Assembly (NCBI GenBank): GCA_946415365.1
Contig: CAMKSE010000016.1
Span: 38,108-102,107 of the forward strand
DNA: 64,000 nt
Direction of reading: 5' to 3'
Origin: an uncultured Prevotellaceae bacterium
GTDB taxonomy: Bacteria > Bacteroidota > Bacteroidia > Bacteroidales > Bacteroidaceae
The notes beneath the pieces are model-generated. The model was not told the origin of the DNA and did not search any database. It was given only the letters and a program-made list of their open reading frames with translations. Made by a program: the position numbers and the translations under genes. Shown piece after piece: positions 54,366 through 63,996 of the stretch; within the stretch, counting starts at the first letter, position 1, and the number at the start of each line of letters is the position of its first letter.

Positions 54366-54983
54366 ATGAAGATATTCGCGATAGGAATGAACTACGCAGC
54401 CCATAACCAGGAGCTGCATGGGACGGTGAAGCGTCCTGACGAGCCAGTGATCTTCACCAAGGCAGACTCGGCCCTGCTGAATCAGGGGAAACCCTTTTTC
54501 ATCCCTGACCACCTGGGACGTATCGATTACGAGACGGAGGTGGTGGTGCGCATCTGCCGCCTTGGAAAGAATATCCCTGAGCGCTTCGCACACAGGTACT
54601 ACGACGCCCTCACGATAGGCATCGATTTCACGGCCCGCGACCTGCAGCGGAAGGCCTCGGAGGCCGGACAGCCCTGGACCATCTGCAAGGGTTTCGACGG
54701 CTCGGCGGCCATCGGCGAGTGGGTGCCGAAGGAGAAGTTCCTGGATATGCAGGGCATACACTTCCACCTCGACATCAACGGGCAGACGGTACAAGAGGGA
54801 TGCACCTCCGACATGCTCTACCGTGTGGACGAGATCATTGCCTACATCTCACAGTTCTTCACCCTGAAGACGGGCGACCTGCTCTATACAGGCACGCCCG
54901 CCGGGGTGGGACCCGTGCATATCAACGACCACCTCGAGGGCTGGCTCGAGGAACGGAAGGTGCTCGAGTTCAACTGCAAATAG
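54366..54983 (+). CDS. Fumarylacetoacetate hydrolase family protein
   Basis: 205 residues, the small single-domain form. KIFAIGMNYAAHNQEL, DHLGRIDYETEVVVRI (metal-binding Glu pair), DFTARDLQRKASEAGQPWTICKGFDGSAAIG and TGDLLYTGTPAGVGPV are characteristic. Members hydrolyse or decarboxylate acylpyruvates and oxaloacetate. It starts 10 bases after the HTCS gene, within an AATTGAAGATTG-type repeat, so it is probably cotranscribed by proximity. Confidence 0.92.
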   Translation: MKIFAIGMNYAAHNQELHGTVKRPDEPVIFTKADSALLNQGKPFFIPDHLGRIDYETEVVVRICRLGKNIPERFAHRYYDALTIGIDFTARDLQRKASEAGQPWTICKGFDGSAAIGEWVPKEKFLDMQGIHFHLDINGQTVQEGCTSDMLYRVDEIIAYISQFFTLKTGDLLYTGTPAGVGPVHINDHLEGWLEERKVLEFNCK

Positions 54984-55022
54984 AAAGACGATTCAATAAC
55001 CCCAAAAAACATAAACAGATTT

Positions 55023-57491
55023 ATGAAGAAAATGATGACCACCTGTGTACTGGCACTGTCGGCAATGGCAATGTCTGCACAGCCTGCCATCCCCCGCGAT
55101 GCGGCATTGGAGGCAAAGATTGAGAAGACCCTCGCGAAGATGACACTCGACGAGAAGATCGGACAGATGCTCGAACTGAATCTTGACGTGATGGGAAAGA
55201 TGACGGTCGAGAACGCCAAGGTTGACCGTGAGAAGGTACGTTCGGTCATGCAGCAGTACGGCCGTTCCGACCAGGAGACGGAAGCCATGCTGAAGATGAC
55301 CGACCAGCAGATTATCGACAAGCTCGGTGCCTTCCCTGTGGATATCTACAGCGGCGAGACCAAGCGTGTGTGGAAAATCAACGAGACGATGCTCGACACC
55401 CTCATCTCGAAGTGGAAGGTGGGCTCGATTCTCAATGCCCCTGGTTCACGTGCCGCCAACAAGGACGACTGGCAGAAGTGGATCCGTCTGATTCAGGAGA
55501 AATCGATGAAACACCTCGGCATCCCCAATATCTACGGCCTCGACCACAACCACGGTGTCACCTATACCCAGGGCGGCACGCTCTTCCCCCAGCCCATCAA
55601 TATCGGAGCCTCGTTCAACGTGCTGCTGGCCGAGGAAGGTGCAGAGATTACGGCCTATGAGAGCCGTGCAGCCAACTGTCCGTGGGTGTACAACCCCGTT
55701 GTAGACCTCAGCCGCGACCCTCGCTGGCCGCGCGTCTATGAGAGCTTCGGCGAGGACGCCATCCTCAACGCCCAGATGGTGGCGCACGAGATCAAGGGCT
55801 ACCAGGGTGACGACCCCAACCATATCGACCGTTTCCACGTCGGCACCAGCACCAAGCACTACTTTGCCTACGGTGCCCCCTGGACTGGCAAGGACCGCAC
55901 GCCGGCCTATCTCTCGCCCCTGATGCTGCGAGAGAAATACTTCGAGCCCTTCAAGGCCGCTGCCCTCGCCGGTACCCTGACGATGATGGTCAACTCGGCC
56001 TCCATCAACGGCGTACCCGTACACGCCAGCTACGAATATCTGACCAAGTGGCTAAAAGAAGACCTGCAGTGGGACGGCTTCCTCGTGACCGACTGGGCCG
56101 ACATCAACAACCTCTACACCCGTGAGAAAGTGGCCAAGGACAAGAAAGACGCCATCCGCATCGCCATCAATGCCGGCATTGACATGTCGATGGATCCCTA
56201 CAGCGTGGAGTTCTGCATCCTGTTGAAGGAACTGGTCAACGAGGGTAAGGTCAAGATGGAGCGTATCAACGATGCCGTGCGCCGCATTCTCCGTGCCAAG
56301 TACCGTCTCGGCCTCTTCGACGAGCCTAACACAGGCGGCGAGGGCTACGAGAAGTTCGGCTGCGACGAGTTTGCCGCCGCCTCCCTGAAGGCTGCTGAGG
56401 AGAGTGAGATCCTGCTGAAGAACGAGGACAACATCCTGCCGCTCGCCAAGGGAAAGAAGATCCTGCTCACTGGCCCTAACGCCAACCAGATGCGCTGCCT
56501 CCACGGTGGCTGGAGCTACACCTGGCAAGGTTCGAAGGCCGAAGACATGTCTGAGAAATACAACACCATCTACGAGGCCCTCTGCAACAAATACGGCAAG
56601 GAGAACGTCATCCTCGAACAGGGTGTGACCTACAACGAAGACGGAGCCTACTACGACGAGAACGAACCACAGATCGACAAGGCCGTCGCTGCTGCTGCTC
56701 AGGCTGACGTCATCATCGCCGCCATCGGCGAGAACTCCTATACCGAGACGCCGGGCAACCTCACCGACCTCTGGCTCTCAGAGAACCAGCGCAACCTCGT
56801 GAAGGCCCTCGCCAAGACGGGCAAGCCCATCATCCTCGTGCTCAACGAAGGCCGTCCGCGCCTCATTGCCGACATCGAACCGCTGGCCAAGGCCGTGGTG
56901 GACATCCTCATCCCAGGCAACTACGGAGCCGACGCCCTGGCCAACCTCCTTGCCGGCGATGCCAACTTCTCAGCCAGGCTGCCTTACACCTATCCGCGTG
57001 AGATCAACTCCCTCAACACCTACGACTACAAGGTCTCCGAGGAAGTGGGAACGATGGCCGGCGCCTACAACTACGATGCCAAGGTGTCGCTCCAGTGGCC
57101 CTTCGGCTATGGCCTCAGCTACACCACTTTCGAATACTCGAACATCACGGTCGATAAGGAAGAGTTCACTGCCGATGACACCCTCTTTGTGGGCGTGGAA
57201 ATCAAGAACACCGGCAAGCGCACCGGCAAGGAAGTCGTACTCCTCTATTCGTCAGACCTCGTGGCCAGTGTCGTACCCGACAACAAGCGTCTGCGCGACT
57301 TCTCGAAGGTTGAGCTCGAGCCGGATCAGGATGTCGCCGTCATCTTCGAGATTCCTGCCAAGGAGCTCGCCTACGTAGGAGCCGACGGCAAGTGGATTCT
57401 TGAAGAGGGCGATTTTATTCTGAAGATCGGCAATCTGACCATCCCCGCCCGCTGTACCAAGACCAAGGTCTGGGACACGCCGAATATCTGA
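55023..57491 (+). CDS. GH3 beta-glucosidase (BoGH3B-like)
   Basis: 822 residues with signal peptide ([20 protein letters not shown]). Catalytic domain with [48 protein letters not shown] and nucleophile Asp in [11 protein letters not shown]; second domain with [17 protein letters not shown] helix and [14 protein letters not shown]; fibronectin-III-like end. Distinct subgroup from the other three GH3s in the window. Likely periplasmic exo-beta-glucosidase regulated by the adjacent HTCS. Confidence 0.95.
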   Translation: MKKMMTTCVLALSAMAMSAQPAIPRDAALEAKIEKTLAKMTLDEKIGQMLELNLDVMGKMTVENAKVDREKVRSVMQQYGRSDQETEAMLKMTDQQIIDKLGAFPVDIYSGETKRVWKINETMLDTLISKWKVGSILNAPGSRAANKDDWQKWIRLIQEKSMKHLGIPNIYGLDHNHGVTYTQGGTLFPQPINIGASFNVLLAEEGAEITAYESRAANCPWVYNPVVDLSRDPRWPRVYESFGEDAILNAQMVAHEIKGYQGDDPNHIDRFHVGTSTKHYFAYGAPWTGKDRTPAYLSPLMLREKYFEPFKAAALAGTLTMMVNSASINGVPVHASYEYLTKWLKEDLQWDGFLVTDWADINNLYTREKVAKDKKDAIRIAINAGIDMSMDPYSVEFCILLKELVNEGKVKMERINDAVRRILRAKYRLGLFDEPNTGGEGYEKFGCDEFAAASLKAAEESEILLKNEDNILPLAKGKKILLTGPNANQMRCLHGGWSYTWQGSKAEDMSEKYNTIYEALCNKYGKENVILEQGVTYNEDGAYYDENEPQIDKAVAAAAQADVIIAAIGENSYTETPGNLTDLWLSENQRNLVKALAKTGKPIILVLNEGRPRLIADIEPLAKAVVDILIPGNYGADALANLLAGDANFSARLPYTYPREINSLNTYDYKVSEEVGTMAGAYNYDAKVSLQWPFGYGLSYTTFEYSNITVDKEEFTADDTLFVGVEIKNTGKRTGKEVVLLYSSDLVASVVPDNKRLRDFSKVELEPDQDVAVIFEIPAKELAYVGADGKWILEEGDFILKIGNLTIPARCTKTKVWDTPNI

Positions 57492-57533
57492 GGCGTTGGT
57501 AATCCGCAATCCTTAATGTTGCACAGGAAAAAG

Positions 57534-57569
57534 TCATCCTCGTCACACCCTTGACGAGGATGATTTTTT
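57534..57569 (+). terminator. Rho-independent terminator
   Basis: 11-base arms TCATCCTCGTC (57534-57544) and GACGAGGATGA (57553-57563), followed by TTTTTT. Confidence 0.9.
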
Positions 57570-57593
57570 AGGCAAATATGGGGAAAATGACGA

Positions 57594-57612
57594 TTGTGAA
57601 ATGATTTCACAA
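57594..57612 (+). promoter_or_regulatory. Dyad operator TTGTGAAAT-G-ATTTCACAA (copy 1)
   Basis: Perfect 9-base inverted repeat around one base, 42 bases before the -7 box of the TPR regulator gene. Related sites at 59772, 59794, 61295 and 63896. Confidence 0.7.
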
Positions 57613-57654
57613 GCTTTTTTTCTCAATTCGCTTGGCAGTTTCAGTACGAATGAC

Positions 57655-57662
57655 TACCTTTG
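57655..57662 (+). promoter_or_regulatory. -7 promoter box of the TPR regulator gene
   Basis: TACCTTTG ends 6 bases before the ATG at 57669, implying a leaderless or nearly leaderless mRNA. Confidence 0.65.
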
Positions 57663-57668
57663 CAACTT

Positions 57669-59138
57669 ATGAAGTATCAAGGGTTATTATGTTTTCTCGT
57701 CCTGTGTCTCTTGGCGGGCTGCACGGGCGACGGTACGCAGATGCGACAGCAGCTGGAGGCGCTGGAGCAGCAGAACAGCAGTGGTGAGGATTTGCTTAAC
57801 GACTCACTGGCAGAGTCGCTGGTGAGCTATTTCGACCGTCACGGCGATGCCAACGAGCAGATGCGTGCTAAGTTCATCCTCGGATGTACCTATTCCAACC
57901 TCAACGACCTGCCGCGTGCACTCACGACCTACTACGAGGCCGCCGACTGTGCCGACACCATGCGGACTGACTGTAATTATAAGGTACTGAGTCTTATCCA
58001 TGCCCAGTGTGCGATGATCTATCACACCCAGGTACAGCCTCGCAGTGAGTTGCAGGAACTAAGGCTTGCGGAGCATTATGCCTGGAAGGACAAGGATACG
58101 CTGCAGGCCATCCGGCGCTATTCCCAGCAGAGCGGGGCCTACGACTTCCTGAAGATGCCTGATTCCGTTATCTACGTCAAGGAACAGGCTGCACAACAGT
58201 TCCGTGAGATTGGCCGAAATGACAGGGCTGCCCGTACACTTGGTGGCAGTACCATCACATCTTTATTAAAGAAGGGTGATATTTCCAAGGCTTTGGAATA
58301 TAGTCGCGTCTATGAGCTAGAATCAGGATTGTTTGATGCTGACAAGAACATTGCCAAAGGGTTTGAAATCTATTATTATATAAAAGGTGAGTGCTATTTG
58401 GCTACCCATCAGCCCGACTCTGCTGAGTATTGGTTCAGGAAAGAACTTCGTGAAGGCAAGGACATCCGCAATCAGATTGCAGGAAGCAAAGGTCTGCAAG
58501 AAGTGTATGAGCAGAAGCGTATCTCCGACTCCATTGCCAAGTACGCTACGCTGGCCTATGAGCTGAACGATTCTGCCTATTCGCTTTCCGAGATGGAGAA
58601 CCTCCAGAAGTTCCAGGCATCCTACAATTACAATCACCAAAAGTTCCTTGCCAGGCAGAAAGAGTCTGAGGCCACGATTGCCTGGCTCACTGCCATCATT
58701 GTTGTTCTCATATCTGGCGTTCTGATTTGGTATTTCTTCATTCGCTACCGCTTTTTCAAAGGTCTTGCTCTGGATTATCGCCTGAACAATGCTCCGATAA
58801 CAAAGCAACTAAGGTCTATGGCCAGAAACAATCCCCCCCAATATCCGACCCTCGACGACTGGAAACAGTTGCGCTTGTTGGTGGAGCATGAGATTCCGAC
58901 CTTCCACGGCCTCATGAATCCTGAAGAAGCTCCTTTGTCGGAGATGGAGTACGACATCTGCCTGCTCACTCGTGTGCATATCCCTCCAATCGAGATTGCC
59001 AAATTAAAGAAATGTGTTCCTTCGTATGTCTCTAATATCCGAAAAAACCTCCTGAAGAAAGTCTTCGGCATAGAAGGCAATCCGGATGAGTTTGACCAGG
59101 AGATCGTAAAAATCGGTAACAAAACCATGAAGTCATGA
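57669..59138 (+). CDS. TPR-containing membrane regulator with C-terminal DNA-binding-like region
   Basis: 489 residues from the ATG at 57669, giving a lipoprotein leader (LVLCLLAGC). TPR-like helices (about 60-320, e.g. MRAKFILGCTYSNLNDLPRALTTYYEAADCA), one transmembrane helix (TAIIVVLISGVLIWYFFI, near 355), then a cytoplasmic region ending in MEYDICLLTRVHIPPIEIAKLKKCVPSYVSNIRKNLLKKVFG, which resembles a helix-turn-helix. Same layout as the DUF6377 regulator at 28901. It overlaps the first secreted-protein gene by ATGA and probably controls that family through the dyad operators. Confidence 0.8.
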   Translation: MKYQGLLCFLVLCLLAGCTGDGTQMRQQLEALEQQNSSGEDLLNDSLAESLVSYFDRHGDANEQMRAKFILGCTYSNLNDLPRALTTYYEAADCADTMRTDCNYKVLSLIHAQCAMIYHTQVQPRSELQELRLAEHYAWKDKDTLQAIRRYSQQSGAYDFLKMPDSVIYVKEQAAQQFREIGRNDRAARTLGGSTITSLLKKGDISKALEYSRVYELESGLFDADKNIAKGFEIYYYIKGECYLATHQPDSAEYWFRKELREGKDIRNQIAGSKGLQEVYEQKRISDSIAKYATLAYELNDSAYSLSEMENLQKFQASYNYNHQKFLARQKESEATIAWLTAIIVVLISGVLIWYFFIRYRFFKGLALDYRLNNAPITKQLRSMARNNPPQYPTLDDWKQLRLLVEHEIPTFHGLMNPEEAPLSEMEYDICLLTRVHIPPIEIAKLKKCVPSYVSNIRKNLLKKVFGIEGNPDEFDQEIVKIGNKTMKS

Positions 59139-59782
59139 GAAAGTACTTATTGTCTGTAATAATCATCCTTAGTTGTTTGAAGGCGAATGCCCAGTCAGAG
59201 AGCGACTCGCTGGTATCGCTTGCCAAAGTGAACTTTGTAGAAATAACAGAGTTCACTGGTTGGAGTCAGTTTGATGATACCCAGCCTGAAGGTAAGATAG
59301 AGGTTGTTGATGATGGTCTCGCCATCACCAATTATAAATTGCAAAGTCAATCCTGGCAACCTCAGGTCATGATTGTTCCTGACGGTAGCTTCGATCTTAA
59401 GGAAGGTCACAACTACGTCGTGCGTCTTACCATAAAGGTTCCGTCCGATGGTCAGTATATGGTGAATATTGGTACCTGGAGTAACAACTCCCAACTTTTT
59501 TCTTCCGTCAAAGCCAGAGATGACTTCCAGATCATCGATGTTGAGTACCCAGAATACAAAAACAGTGTGGCGGGTGCTCACGTCGTGCTTGGTCTTGGTT
59601 GGGTTGTTGGCACCACCATCCTCAAGGAAGTCGAGGTGCTTGAGAAAACAAGTACTGCAGGTGTTCGAAGCGCCAAGCCCGCCAAAGACGCTGACGATAC
59701 GATTTACAATCTCTCAGGCCAGAAGGTGAACGCTTCTTATAAAGGCATTGTTATTAGGAAAGACCGTAAGATAGTGAAATGA
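59135..59782 (+). CDS. Secreted beta-sandwich protein with C-terminal tail (family member 1)
   Basis: 215 residues with signal peptide (ending LKANAQ). One CBM-like beta-sandwich (SQSWQPQVMIVPDGSFDLKEGHNYVVRLTIKVPSDGQYMVNIGTW..., VVGTTILKEVEVLE) and the tail IYNLSGQKVNASYKGIVIRKDRKIVK. The same module occurs once in the next gene and twice in the one after. Function unknown; carbohydrate binding is inferred from fold resemblance. Confidence 0.75.
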   Translation: MRKYLLSVIIILSCLKANAQSESDSLVSLAKVNFVEITEFTGWSQFDDTQPEGKIEVVDDGLAITNYKLQSQSWQPQVMIVPDGSFDLKEGHNYVVRLTIKVPSDGQYMVNIGTWSNNSQLFSSVKARDDFQIIDVEYPEYKNSVAGAHVVLGLGWVVGTTILKEVEVLEKTSTAGVRSAKPAKDADDTIYNLSGQKVNASYKGIVIRKDRKIVK

Positions 59783-59812
59783 TTTCACAACAATTAGTGA
59801 ATAGATTTTACA
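59772..59812 (+). promoter_or_regulatory. Dyad operator, copies 2 and 3
   Basis: TAGTGAAATGATTTCACAA (59772-59790, overlapping the previous stop codon) and TTAGTGAATAGATTTTACA (59794-59812). The second ends 33 bases before the -7 box. Confidence 0.65.
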
Positions 59813-59845
59813 TGCATTTTCTAACCAAGTAACTCAAATTCTCTT

Positions 59846-59853
59846 TATCTTTG
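59846..59853 (+). promoter_or_regulatory. -7 promoter box, family member 2
   Basis: TATCTTTG within a region nearly identical to those at 61346 and 63947. Confidence 0.7.
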
Positions 59854-59894
59854 CAGCGACAATCAATCATTGTATCACTAAAAAAGAAAAGGTT

Positions 59895-61169
59895 ATGAAA
59901 AAGAATTTGTTTACTTTACTGTTTGTATTCAGCAGTTTAGTTGCCAATGCCCAACTTGGGTATTGGACTCGCGATGGGTTTGTAGAATTGACCCCAGACG
60001 AGTCGTTCACATACAAGTATGTCCATTCGATGGATGCCGAAAGTCATGAAGCCATCAGTAACTTGTATGCCAAAATGAAGGAGACGGGAGACAAATCCAT
60101 CATCAAGCGTTTCGAGACAGGTGCTACCGATTGGTATGTGACGGGAGAATGGTTTGTAAGAAAGGACTATCCTCTGCCTGAGGGCAATTTCTACGAATCA
60201 GACTTCTATAATAGTAGTTCGGCTGAGCATGCCAATGAGGTTTACATCGTCCTTCCCCAAGTCGAATCCTTGTTGACTTTTCGTGGACGGATAGATGACC
60301 TTCTGGAATATCTTGGCGATCGAGTGACAGTTGACATGATTAAAGAGGAAGAAGTTGGAGATGTTAAATGTACTAATTTCCGTTTTATAAGCAACTTGAA
60401 GACATCAGAGGAATGGCTGAAGTTATGTATGGATGTATCCGACCAGGGATTCGCTGGCTTGTATCATCATTTCAATCCAGGACTTATTTGGCTTAACAGG
60501 ACTTACGATAGTCACTTGATCAGCGAGCTGACGGAAGCAAATGAAGACAAAAAACTCATATATTCAAGGAATTTTGAAGGTATGGAAGCCCACCCATGGA
60601 CAGATTGCTATCCTGATGAGTCAACATATCCAGATCCATATTATACCTATGAGGGAACGGAAGAAGGCTTAGCTATTACTGTTTTCCAAAAGCAGGGGCT
60701 GATATGGCAATCTCAGTTAATGGTTGTTCCTGATGGAAGTTTCGATCTTGAGGAAAATCACGATTATATCGTCCGTCTGACACTAAAGGTACCTTCTGAC
60801 GGAATATATCAGGTGAATATAGGCACTTGGACGAATAGCTTCCAGAATCAGGTTGCTGTAACAGCCAGCGATGATTATCAGGTCATCGATGTAGAATTTC
60901 CTTTCATAGGTGATGGAGTGGAACAAATATATTATCTGAAAGGTTGCCACATGTTATTCCAATGTGGCTGGATGGTTGGTACTACGGTCCTGAAGAAGGT
61001 CGAGGTTTACGAGAAAGTTGGATCTGGTTCCCGTGATAACAAGACAGCCATAAAGTCGATGAAGGCTACTAATGCCGACGGTGCCATCTACAACCTCTCT
61101 GGCCAAAAGGTTGATGCCTCTTATAAGGGTATCGTCATCCAGAACGGTAAGAAACGTATTATGAAATAG
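59895..61169 (+). CDS. Secreted beta-sandwich protein with tail and extra N-terminal domain (family member 2)
   Basis: 424 residues, signal peptide ending VANAQ. Residues 20-215 are an unrecognised domain (YWTRDGFVELTPDESFTYKYVHSMDAES..., VEWLKLCMDVSDQG-like helix). Residues 215-380 hold the shared beta-sandwich (LMVVPDGSFDLEENHDYIVRLTLKVPSDGIYQVNIGTW; CGWMVGTTVLKKVEVYE). Tail: DGAIYNLSGQKVDASYKGIV. It combines a new front with the common module and tail. Confidence 0.75.
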   Translation: MKKNLFTLLFVFSSLVANAQLGYWTRDGFVELTPDESFTYKYVHSMDAESHEAISNLYAKMKETGDKSIIKRFETGATDWYVTGEWFVRKDYPLPEGNFYESDFYNSSSAEHANEVYIVLPQVESLLTFRGRIDDLLEYLGDRVTVDMIKEEEVGDVKCTNFRFISNLKTSEEWLKLCMDVSDQGFAGLYHHFNPGLIWLNRTYDSHLISELTEANEDKKLIYSRNFEGMEAHPWTDCYPDESTYPDPYYTYEGTEEGLAITVFQKQGLIWQSQLMVVPDGSFDLEENHDYIVRLTLKVPSDGIYQVNIGTWTNSFQNQVAVTASDDYQVIDVEFPFIGDGVEQIYYLKGCHMLFQCGWMVGTTVLKKVEVYEKVGSGSRDNKTAIKSMKATNADGAIYNLSGQKVDASYKGIVIQNGKKRIMK

Positions 61170-61184
61170 AAATAATATGACCCG

Positions 61185-61218
61185 AAGGGGGGTATGTCAA
61201 AATTGACACGCCCTCCTT
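61185..61218. terminator. Hairpin, GTGTC family
   Basis: Arms AAGGGGGGTATGTC and GACACGCCCTCCTT pair with wobbles, followed by a T-rich stretch. Confidence 0.65.
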
Positions 61219-61294
61219 CTTTCTCGATCAGGGAGACTCTCAAGGTTACCGTAAGGTTTCCGTTAGGTTGTTATGAATTGGTTTCACTTGCAGA

Positions 61295-61312
61295 TTGTGA
61301 ATAGATTTCACA
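61295..61312 (+). promoter_or_regulatory. Dyad operator, copy 4
   Basis: TTGTGAATAGATTTCACA, 33 bases before the -7 box. A weaker related dyad (TGAATTGGTTTCA) lies 20 bases upstream. Confidence 0.65.
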
Positions 61313-61345
61313 TGGTTTTTCCAACCAAGATATTGTTTTTTTTCT

Positions 61346-61353
61346 TATCTTTG
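61346..61353 (+). promoter_or_regulatory. -7 promoter box, family member 3
   Basis: TATCTTTG, 42 bases before the ATG at 61396. Confidence 0.7.
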
Positions 61354-61395
61354 CAGCGACAATCAATAATTGCTTCACTAAAAAAGAAAAAGGTT

Positions 61396-62571
61396 ATGAA
61401 GAGGATTTTGTTATTTATTGTAGCGGCTCTGTTTGTCGCAGTGAGTGCGAATGCTCAGGATGAGAATAACGCGCTGGTTTCGCTTCTGAAGGTGAATTTT
61501 GAGGGTGTGTCGCCAAACTATACGCCTACGGGCGACAACCAGATAATAGTTGAACCGACAGATGAAGGTCTGGCTCTGAGTAATCCCGTTAATCCCATCG
61601 ATTTCGATAATTGGTGGTGGTCTAAGGTGGTTCTTTCTGACGACTGTCTGACGCTTCAGAAGAAGCACAATTACATTGTCCGCCTGACTATAAAGGTTCC
61701 CCATAAAGGGGAGTATTCTCATTTTGACAATGTTTTATATACCGTGTTAGTTGGTAACAATACCAATCAGACTCAGAGTCGCGTTGCCATAAACGGAGAT
61801 GACGACTTCCAGGTGGTTGATTTTGAGATTCCAAGGTTTCCCTATGACATAGAGGGCGATGGCCATATTGCCATAAGGCCCCAGTTTATCAAAGGTTATA
61901 CTACCATCCTCAAAGAGGTTGAGGTGTTTGAAGAAATTATTCCAGAATCGCCAATTGTAGACGGAATGAAACTACTCTGTGAGAAGGATTGGGAAGGTAT
62001 TGATGTCAGTGGACCGATTTGGGAATTTGAAAAACCTGATTGGGATTATGAGGGAACGGCTGAAGGCTTGGCCCTTACCAATGCTACTCTGAAGGGGGAG
62101 AGTTGGGCATCACAGGTGACCGTTATTAAAGATTTTGATCTTGAGCAAAACCACAATTATATCGTCCGCCTGACCATGAAGGTCCCTTCCGATGGCACCT
62201 ATACTGTGAGGATAGGTAATTGGGACGCCAGTTTTCCGTATGAACTTCCTGTAGCAGGTAGTGACGACTGGCAGGTGACAGATCTCTTGTTCCCTGATTT
62301 TGGCGGAGATGTAAAGTATGAAATAGGTAATCTCATAGAGGATTGTTTTGTCATACTCCAGTTTGGCCAGGTCGTAGGGACAACTGTCGTCAAGAAAGTG
62401 GAGGTCTATGAGGTACTTGGATCAGGAGCTCGTGGTGGTGACAAGACAGCCATAAATGCCGTGAAGACCACAAATGCCGACGGTGCCATCTACAACCTCT
62501 CTGGCCAGAAGGTTGATGCCTCTTATAAGGGCATTGTCATCCAGAACGGCAAGAAACATATTGTACGTTAA
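61396..62571 (+). CDS. Secreted protein with two beta-sandwich modules and tail (family member 3)
   Basis: 391 residues from the ATG at 61396, signal peptide ending VSANAQ; the open frame from 61273 is only promoter DNA. Two tandem modules: residues 30-180 (NYIVRLTIKVPHKGEYSHFDNVLYTVLVGN; TTILKEVEVFE) and 195-345 (NYIVRLTMKVPSDGTYTVRIGNW; VVGTTVVKKVEVYE). The tail from TTNADGAIYNLSGQKVDASYKG is almost identical to member 2 at DNA level, which suggests recent exchange between the genes. Confidence 0.75.
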   Translation: MKRILLFIVAALFVAVSANAQDENNALVSLLKVNFEGVSPNYTPTGDNQIIVEPTDEGLALSNPVNPIDFDNWWWSKVVLSDDCLTLQKKHNYIVRLTIKVPHKGEYSHFDNVLYTVLVGNNTNQTQSRVAINGDDDFQVVDFEIPRFPYDIEGDGHIAIRPQFIKGYTTILKEVEVFEEIIPESPIVDGMKLLCEKDWEGIDVSGPIWEFEKPDWDYEGTAEGLALTNATLKGESWASQVTVIKDFDLEQNHNYIVRLTMKVPSDGTYTVRIGNWDASFPYELPVAGSDDWQVTDLLFPDFGGDVKYEIGNLIEDCFVILQFGQVVGTTVVKKVEVYEVLGSGARGGDKTAINAVKTTNADGAIYNLSGQKVDASYKGIVIQNGKKHIVR

Positions 62572-62628
62572 TCAAACGATTCCTTGTAATGGGCCAGAGA
62601 AATATGAAGGCCTAAGAATATTTGTTGG

Positions 62629-62680
62629 AAGGCCTTGTAACACTTTTTTCTAAGTCATAGAAAAAGTGTTACAAGGCCTT
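62629..62680. repeat. 20-bp perfect inverted repeat, loop of 12
   Basis: Left arm 62629-62648 (AAGGCCTTGTAACACTTTTT) is the exact complement of 62661-62680. There is no T-run after it. A further AAGGCCT lies at 62607. Confidence 0.9.
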
Positions 62681-62814
62681 GCAGCAAGCGGGGGCTTGAG
62701 GCCATCTTTCATATGCTCGAAGTGTTAAAGTTGTGTTAAAGTCGCAGAATCCATACAAGTTTTTCGCATTTTTTGAATTGTATAGATAGAAGTTTAATCA
62801 AAAAAGTAATGTAT

Positions 62815-63315
62815 ATGAAGAAAAAACTGTATTTCACAATGGCCGCCATATTTATGATGGCGCTTTGTGGTTGTTCAAATGAAGATGTAGATGACCTTGC
62901 TTTTGATAAGGTCGATGATCTTTCTTTCGTGAGTGAAGAAATCTTTGGTACATGGGAGTTGGAGCATTGTTACAATCCCGCTGCTGGTCAATTTTCAATT
63001 AACAAGGGTGAGTCCATAGTTGAGTTTAAGGATGGAAATATGATTAATGTTAAAAGCCAATCTTCTACTTACTTTGATGAATACTTCTTGCCATCAGGCC
63101 AATATTCTTGTAAAGTAAGCGATGATTTACGTATACCGGAGGATAATTTTGTTTTAGAAGTTGTTGAAACAGGAAAGGAGAATCCTGGTAGAATGCCTTT
63201 CCACTCGTTTGACATTCGTACAGATGGCGATAAACTTATATTTAATGTTTATGCAGCACATGAGAGTCATTATCCAATGCTTCATATTACTTATACCTTC
63301 CACAAAAAGAAATAA
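62815..63315 (+). CDS. Lipoprotein, possibly lipocalin-like
   Basis: 166 residues from the ATG at 62815, or from 62809. Leader MKKKLYFTMAAIFMMALCGC with lipobox Cys. The mature part has beta-strand patterns starting with IFGTWELEHCYNP, common in lipocalin-like Bacteroidales lipoproteins. Function unknown. It probably forms an operon with the next gene, 10 bases away. Confidence 0.7.
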   Translation: MKKKLYFTMAAIFMMALCGCSNEDVDDLAFDKVDDLSFVSEEIFGTWELEHCYNPAAGQFSINKGESIVEFKDGNMINVKSQSSTYFDEYFLPSGQYSCKVSDDLRIPEDNFVLEVVETGKENPGRMPFHSFDIRTDGDKLIFNVYAAHESHYPMLHITYTFHKKK

Positions 63316-63325
63316 AGGCTTGATT

Positions 63326-63814
63326 ATGAAGAAAAAAATGGCATTTATGATGAGCATGCTGCTATTGCTTGGAATGTTCAGCGCTTGCAGCGATGATGAG
63401 GAAGTGTTGGGGTGGGTTTCGTTTAATATCATCCATGAGTATGGTGGAGAATCTTTGGAATTTGAAACAGAAGAACCTTTAGTTTTTCAGTTAATATATT
63501 CACTTCGTGGAAATCCCATTTTATCACAAGACTTGAAAAAAGGTGATCTGATAGCAGATCAGAATTTATTCACCATATACAGGGAAGATGGAGAAAAAGT
63601 GGGTCAGCCACAACTTGATCGAATAGATTTTTCTGCTTTTGAGACAGCTGTAGGTCCGTATGTGTTCAGTTATAAATGGAGCACTCAAGATGGCGATGCA
63701 AAACTTGAACCAGGGAACTATTACACCCAATTCTCCATAATGTATAATACCAATGTTGGAGGGTCCGGTCATATGGAAAGAAAGGATTATAAAGTGAATT
63801 TCAAAATAAAGTAG
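63326..63814 (+). CDS. Hypothetical lipoprotein
   Basis: 162 residues from the ATG at 63326. Leader MKKKMAFMMSMLLLLGMFSAC with lipobox, mature part acidic at the start (SDDEEVLG) and beta-rich (NYYTQFSIMYNTNVGGSGHMERKDYKVNFKIK at the end). No family recognised. The longer open frame from 63161 overlaps the preceding gene and is not used. Confidence 0.68.
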   Translation: MKKKMAFMMSMLLLLGMFSACSDDEEVLGWVSFNIIHEYGGESLEFETEEPLVFQLIYSLRGNPILSQDLKKGDLIADQNLFTIYREDGEKVGQPQLDRIDFSAFETAVGPYVFSYKWSTQDGDAKLEPGNYYTQFSIMYNTNVGGSGHMERKDYKVNFKIK

Positions 63815-63895
63815 AACCGATGGAGTACCCTAAGGTTACCGTAAGGTTAAGGTAAGGTTTCCGTTAGGTTGTTATGAATTGGTTTCACTTGCAGA

Positions 63896-63913
63896 TTGTG
63901 AATAGATTTCACA
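63896..63913 (+). promoter_or_regulatory. Dyad operator, copy 5
   Basis: TTGTGAATAGATTTCACA, same position relative to the -7 box as copy 4. Confidence 0.65.
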
Positions 63914-63996
63914 TGGTTTTTCCAACCAAGATATTGTTTTTTTTCTTATCTTTGCAGCGACAATCAATAATTGCTTCACTAAAAAAGAAAAAGGTT

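Larger units (their letters stand above)
61251..61399 (+). repeat. 149-bp direct repeat, copy A (promoter and start)
   Basis: Identical base for base to 63852-64000, running from GTAAGGTTTCCGTTAGG through operator, -7 box and RBS to the ATG. The copy before 59895 is diverged. Confidence 0.95.
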
